64,000 bases of DNA, from contig NZ_BHXQ01000002.1 in assembly GCF_003990915.1 (NCBI RefSeq), positions 558,001-622,000 on the forward strand, in the 5' to 3' direction. A model generated the notes under the pieces. The model saw nothing but the letters and a program-made list of their open reading frames with translations. It was not told the origin of the DNA and searched no databases. The DNA comes from Chryseotalea sanaruensis. GTDB lineage: Bacteria; Bacteroidota; Bacteroidia; Cytophagales; Cyclobacteriaceae. Shown piece after piece: positions 60,377 through 64,000 of the stretch (its first letter is position 1; every line of letters begins with the position of its first letter). The position numbers and the translations under genes were made by a program.

Positions 60377-62281
60377 CTATTTTATATCAACACTTAAAAT
60401 TACATCGCCCACTTCAATGGCATGTACTACTTCCATTCCGCTCTCCACTTCTGCAAAAATAGTATAACGGCCATCTAAATGTGGTGTGGGGGAATGTGTA
60501 ATAAACCACTGTGTGCCTTCTGTGTCTTTTCCGGCAGAAGCCATGCCCACCGATCCTTCCTTGTACCTGCGTGTGGTAAATTCAGAACGAATAGAGTAAT
60601 CCTCGCTACCATAGCCGTCCCCCCTGTTGCATCCACCTTGAATAACAAAATTAGGAACTACCCTGTGAAAAGTTTTATTGTTAAAATATTGCTGCTTAGC
60701 CAGTGCTACAAAATTTGCAACTGAACCAGGCGCTTCATCCACCAGCAAGGTTAAAATGATTTCTCCTTTACTTGTTTTTATATAGACTTTTTGATTGCTC
60801 TTGATTTCTTTTACTAAAGTCCAATCTATTGGGTGATTAAATTCGTTTTTTACTTCTACTGCTTTTCCACCTTCTAAATAAGCAATTGCAGCTTCAAGAG
60901 GTTGCAGCGATTCATTATCTTTTGGCAACGAAAGTTTTGCCTTTGCTTCTTTTAGAAAGCTAATATCCTTTATTAGACTTTTGTATTGTTTGGTGCTGTC
61001 ACCGAGCACCTGAGCAACAATACCGATAACGGCTGCATCTCCTTTCCCAATAGCTTGTTCGTAAGCAGCTAGGAAAGCAGGTTTTTGATCGACAGAAAAG
61101 TCTCCAGCATTATTAGCAGTACTTAAGGCGGATGCTGCAGCGGATAATATAATTGGACTTTCGGTCTTATTTAATTCGGTTAGAATAAATTCGAGATTAG
61201 ATGAAGAACGACCAAGCACGTTTAGCAAGGCAGCTTTGTGGTATATATTATTACTTCTCTTATAGGTTTGTTTAATTGTTTCGAAAGGAAAATCTTTGGG
61301 TGCCAAAGCAACGGCAGTACTGAACAAGGTGGACTGTACACGCCATTGCGGGCTTTTCGTAGCTGCTTCAAGAATTTTGCCGGAAGCTACAGTGGGGGCA
61401 AAATTAATAAGTGCCTCTGCGGCTGCCACTGATACTTGTGCGCTGCTATCATTGAGTGCAGTTAGGAGAAGAGATTCAACTTTTTCGTAAAGGAAGCTTC
61501 GTAATGCTCTTAAAGCGCTTACGCGAACACGTACATCTTCATCATTAACATTGTTTTGTAAAGTCAGAAGTGACTCATCTGTTTTGAGATTACGAAGAGC
61601 CGAAGTTGCCGCTATGCGGATAAGCACATGATTATCGCTGGCTGCTTTTATTAAAGAACCTTTGTCATCGGTGAAGTTAGGTATGTTAGCCCTGCCAAAA
61701 AAATGGGCTGCTGCTAAACGTACTGACTCGTAATCAGAAGACAGATTTTCATAGGCAGCATTTACAACATCATCAGTTATTATACCTCGGAGTGCAAGTC
61801 TGTACAAACCCCAAACCTTTCCGGTTAAAACAATTGAATCATTGCTTACATAGCCGCTAAGCACGTTTGTATTTTGTTTTGATAATACTTTTCCGGTTCC
61901 TTCCAATACTTCGCGTAACACCAAAGGACTTTGTTCCGATGCCAAACTTTCAGGTAAAACATTTTCCGATTGCTTACCAGGGGTTTGGCCAATTGCAAAG
62001 GCAGCTGCAGCTCTTACATATTCATCTTCGTCTTGCTTCAATACTTTGCCAAGCGTTGAGATAGCGAGGCTATCTTGAATAGAGCCAAAAGCAAGGCAAG
62101 CTTCTTTTCTGTAAAGTGGATTTTTATTTTCAAGAAACAAGATAAGGCTATCAACCTTGCGTCTGTCTTGAAGATTGCTAATGCTGACAAGAATGTTGTC
62201 TGAAAATTTATTGTTCTTCTCTTGCTGACTTGTGCAGAAAGCAAAGATTAGAATGGGTAAGACAAGTATGAGCTTCTTCAA
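60377..62281 (-). CDS. Lipoprotein fusing HEAT repeats with a cyclophilin-type PPIase
   Basis: A 634-residue lipoprotein. Signal/lipobox in the first 16 residues (ILIFAFC), then roughly ten HEAT-type helical repeats (about 50-460, e.g. YVRAAAAFAIGQT, VRLAAAHFFG, VRIAATSALRNL, VRVSALRALRSF, VSVAAAEALINF), then a cyclophilin domain (about 490-634) with FHRVVPNFVIQGG, the GTQWFITHSPTPHLDGRYTIF segment and the expected active-site R and F residues. Likely a periplasmic or surface scaffold with prolyl isomerase activity. The start codon is TTG, with TACCTTTA 19 bases upstream. Confidence 0.88.
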   Translation of the reverse strand: MKKLILVLPILIFAFCTSQQEKNNKFSDNILVSISNLQDRRKVDSLILFLENKNPLYRKEACLAFGSIQDSLAISTLGKVLKQDEDEYVRAAAAFAIGQTPGKQSENVLPESLASEQSPLVLREVLEGTGKVLSKQNTNVLSGYVSNDSIVLTGKVWGLYRLALRGIITDDVVNAAYENLSSDYESVRLAAAHFFGRANIPNFTDDKGSLIKAASDNHVLIRIAATSALRNLKTDESLLTLQNNVNDEDVRVRVSALRALRSFLYEKVESLLLTALNDSSAQVSVAAAEALINFAPTVASGKILEAATKSPQWRVQSTLFSTAVALAPKDFPFETIKQTYKRSNNIYHKAALLNVLGRSSSNLEFILTELNKTESPIILSAAASALSTANNAGDFSVDQKPAFLAAYEQAIGKGDAAVIGIVAQVLGDSTKQYKSLIKDISFLKEAKAKLSLPKDNESLQPLEAAIAYLEGGKAVEVKNEFNHPIDWTLVKEIKSNQKVYIKTSKGEIILTLLVDEAPGSVANFVALAKQQYFNNKTFHRVVPNFVIQGGCNRGDGYGSEDYSIRSEFTTRRYKEGSVGMASAGKDTEGTQWFITHSPTPHLDGRYTIFAEVESGMEVVHAIEVGDVILSVDIK

Positions 62282-62380
62282 GGCTTATGTTTTAAGACTT
62301 TAAAGGTAAGGCTTATATTTAATCATAACCTCAAATGAGGAGGCTAAGTAATCAATAAAATTCAAACGGATAAAGTGGTC

Positions 62381-64000
62381 TTATTTTAAAACCTGATAAA
62401 CTAGAAGGGCTGAGAAATAAGCCAGGGCTGACATGTAAGCCAATTGGATCAACGGCCATTTCCAGCCTTTTGTTTCGCGGTACACAACTGCAATAGTACT
62501 CATGCACTGCATGGCGAAGGTATAAAACACCAGCAGCGATAATCCCACTGCCATTGTAAAGCGTGGCTCACCTGTTTCAGGATTTATCTCTTGCTGCATC
62601 CTGCTCTTAATGGTATTTTGATCTTCTTCTCCAGCGCTGCCAATGCTATAAATAGTAGCCATGGTACCGACAAAAACTTCACGCGCAGCAAAAGAAGTTA
62701 TCAGAGCAATACCGATTTTCCAATCGTAACCCAATGGTTTAATGGCGGGCTCAATGGCCTTGCCGATTACACCAGCATAAGAGTTTTCAAGTTTATAAGC
62801 AGCAATGCGATCTTGAAGTCCTTGTTCAGTCAAGCGCATGTTGGCCGTTTCTTGCATCACGTATGCTTCAGCATTTTTTAATTTATCGCCAGGGCCGTAG
62901 CTAGCCAATACCCATAGTACAACAGAGATAGCGAGAATAACTTTACCAGCCTCGAGCACGAAAGATTTTGTTTTTTCAACCAGCGTTAGTCCAACGTTTG
63001 TTCCTTTTGGTAGACGGTACGTTGGTAACTCCATCATCAGGTAACTACGCTCTTTTACATTAATTAGTTTTTTCATTACCCATGCAGATGCCAGCGCTGC
63101 AACAAAGCCTAATAAGTAAAGACTCATTAAAGCCACGCCCTGCAAATTGAAAAAACCGAGCACCTTTGTTTCAGGCACTATCAAAGCAATAAGTATAGTA
63201 AAGATGGGAATGCGCGCTGAACAACTCATCAATGGCGTAACCATTATGGTAATGGTTCTCTCTTTCCAATTATCTATTGTGCGGGCAGCCATGATGGCCG
63301 GAATAGCACAAGCAACACCAGACATTAAGGGGACCACACTTTTACCATTAAGCCCAAACTTGCGCATGACCTTATCCATTAGAAAAACTACCCTGGCCAT
63401 GTAGCCGGTTTCTTCCAACACTGCTACAAGCGCAAATAGAATAGCAATCTGTGGAACAAACATAACAATGCCCCCAAGCCCAGGGATAATACCCTCAGCT
63501 AGTAAGCGGGTCAAAGCACCATCAGGCAAAGTGTTAGAAAGCCAGCTGCTAAAATCTGCAAAAAGGCCGTCAATAAAATCCATGGGATATGAAGCCCATG
63601 CAAAAACAGATTGAAAAACTAAAAATAATACCGCGAAGAAAATGGCATACCCTGCCACTTTGTGTGTGAGTACGCGATCCAGTTTATGCGAAAAATTTTT
63701 CCAGGCGTAGTCTGGTTGTTTTAAAATAGCCTCATTCAACAAATCCTGAATAAAACCATAGCGCTGTATTGTTTCGGCACCTTGAAATTTACCAGGAAAA
63801 TATTGATGTGTTGTGCGCACTGACTCGACAAGATTTTGCTTGTCTTTAGATAAAAAATGAAGTGATTGAGGCTGCTCTAAAAACTGATAAGCCTGATAAT
63901 CATTAATTAACTGAAACTCGTCTCTTAATTGCTTTACAGCTGCTTTAGCCTCAGGCCAAACAGGAAAAATCGGTTGCATACGACTTACTTCTGCCTGTGC
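62381..64000 (-). CDS. feoB: Ferrous iron transporter FeoB, N-terminal part beyond window
   Basis: A partial FeoB. The 540 codons present cover the helical spacer (residues 1-90 of this part) and the membrane core: YAIFFAVLFLVFQSVFAW, GGIVMFVPQIAILFALVAVLEETGYMARVVFLMDK, the first Gate motif GVACAIPAIMAARTI, TIMVTPLMSCSARIPIFTILIAL, and SFAAREVFVGTMATIYSIG with AMQCMSTIAVV. The GTP-binding G domain that should come first lies outside the right edge. The frame is open to base 64000. In E. coli FeoB imports Fe2+; FeoA is usually adjacent but not visible here. Confidence 0.95.
   Translation of the reverse strand, partial: AQAEVSRMQPIFPVWPEAKAAVKQLRDEFQLINDYQAYQFLEQPQSLHFLSKDKQNLVESVRTTHQYFPGKFQGAETIQRYGFIQDLLNEAILKQPDYAWKNFSHKLDRVLTHKVAGYAIFFAVLFLVFQSVFAWASYPMDFIDGLFADFSSWLSNTLPDGALTRLLAEGIIPGLGGIVMFVPQIAILFALVAVLEETGYMARVVFLMDKVMRKFGLNGKSVVPLMSGVACAIPAIMAARTIDNWKERTITIMVTPLMSCSARIPIFTILIALIVPETKVLGFFNLQGVALMSLYLLGFVAALASAWVMKKLINVKERSYLMMELPTYRLPKGTNVGLTLVEKTKSFVLEAGKVILAISVVLWVLASYGPGDKLKNAEAYVMQETANMRLTEQGLQDRIAAYKLENSYAGVIGKAIEPAIKPLGYDWKIGIALITSFAAREVFVGTMATIYSIGSAGEEDQNTIKSRMQQEINPETGEPRFTMAVGLSLLVFYTFAMQCMSTIAVVYRETKGWKWPLIQLAYMSALAYFSALLVYQVLK

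Overview
The window is ordinary chromosomal DNA from a member of the phylum Bacteroidota, most likely order Cytophagales. Evidence: AT-rich DNA, the Bacteroidota promoter box TAnnTTTG in front of many genes, few Shine-Dalgarno sequences, several family-typical genes (DUF6089-type barrels, DUF4783, DUF4286, DUF3857/transglutaminase proteins, bacterial GH3) and the envelope block nadK / barrels / uppS / bamA / skp / skp. I see no rRNA, tRNA, CRISPR array, phage or insertion sequence. About 66 protein genes fill the window. Both ends cut genes: tag on the left (3' end missing) and feoB on the right (5' end missing).

Layout. 1-2.9 kb: tag, a DinB-like protein, an exported RidA-like protein and a PLP-dependent Cys/Met enzyme, with a repeat cluster between the last two. 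3.0-7.5 kb: the least familiar stretch. It holds a small charged protein, two coupled seven-helix membrane paralogs, a sensor kinase/NarL-type regulator pair, a degenerate receiver protein, a possible structured RNA and a small helical protein. 7.6-17.9 kb: purM, an RNA methylase, a large membrane protein, rbfA, a LolC/E-type permease, a SNF2 helicase, DoxX, a lipid A-type acyltransferase and an SDR. 17.9-28.3 kb: two DUF3857 proteins (one with its transglutaminase active site lost), radA, a DUF2179 protein, a Na/Pi transporter with an unusual C-terminal domain, and metK. 28.4-36.3 kb: lptB, GH3, a photolyase-family protein with too few cysteines for the family's iron-sulfur cluster, a deoxynucleoside kinase, a TPM/TPM/DUF4097 operon and pdxJ. 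36.4-46.3 kb: yqeY, cvpA, a hydrolase, a CBS protein, then nadK and the outer-membrane assembly block, ending in a strong terminator. 46.3-64 kb: ldcA, a LysE exporter coupled to an ATP-grasp ligase, DinB, recX, nadC, gpmI, a lipoprotein, an ABC exporter with a Fur regulator, TerC facing a TerB/LETM1-like protein, purEK with a HEAT-repeat cyclophilin lipoprotein, and feoB.

How the genes work together. The largest coherent theme is envelope building: LptB, LpxL-like acyltransferase, LolC/E, UppS, BamA, two Skp-like chaperones, LdcA and several barrels or lipoproteins. Purine synthesis (purM, purE, purK), NAD (nadC, nadK), PLP (pdxJ) and SAM (metK) supply cofactors and nucleotides. Metal handling is represented by FeoB, Fur and TerC. 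No complete new defence or mobile system is visible. The best candidates for undescribed biology are the 3.0-7.5 kb signalling stretch, the pseudo-transglutaminase pair, the ATP-grasp/LysE pair and the TerC/TerB-LETM1 neighbours.
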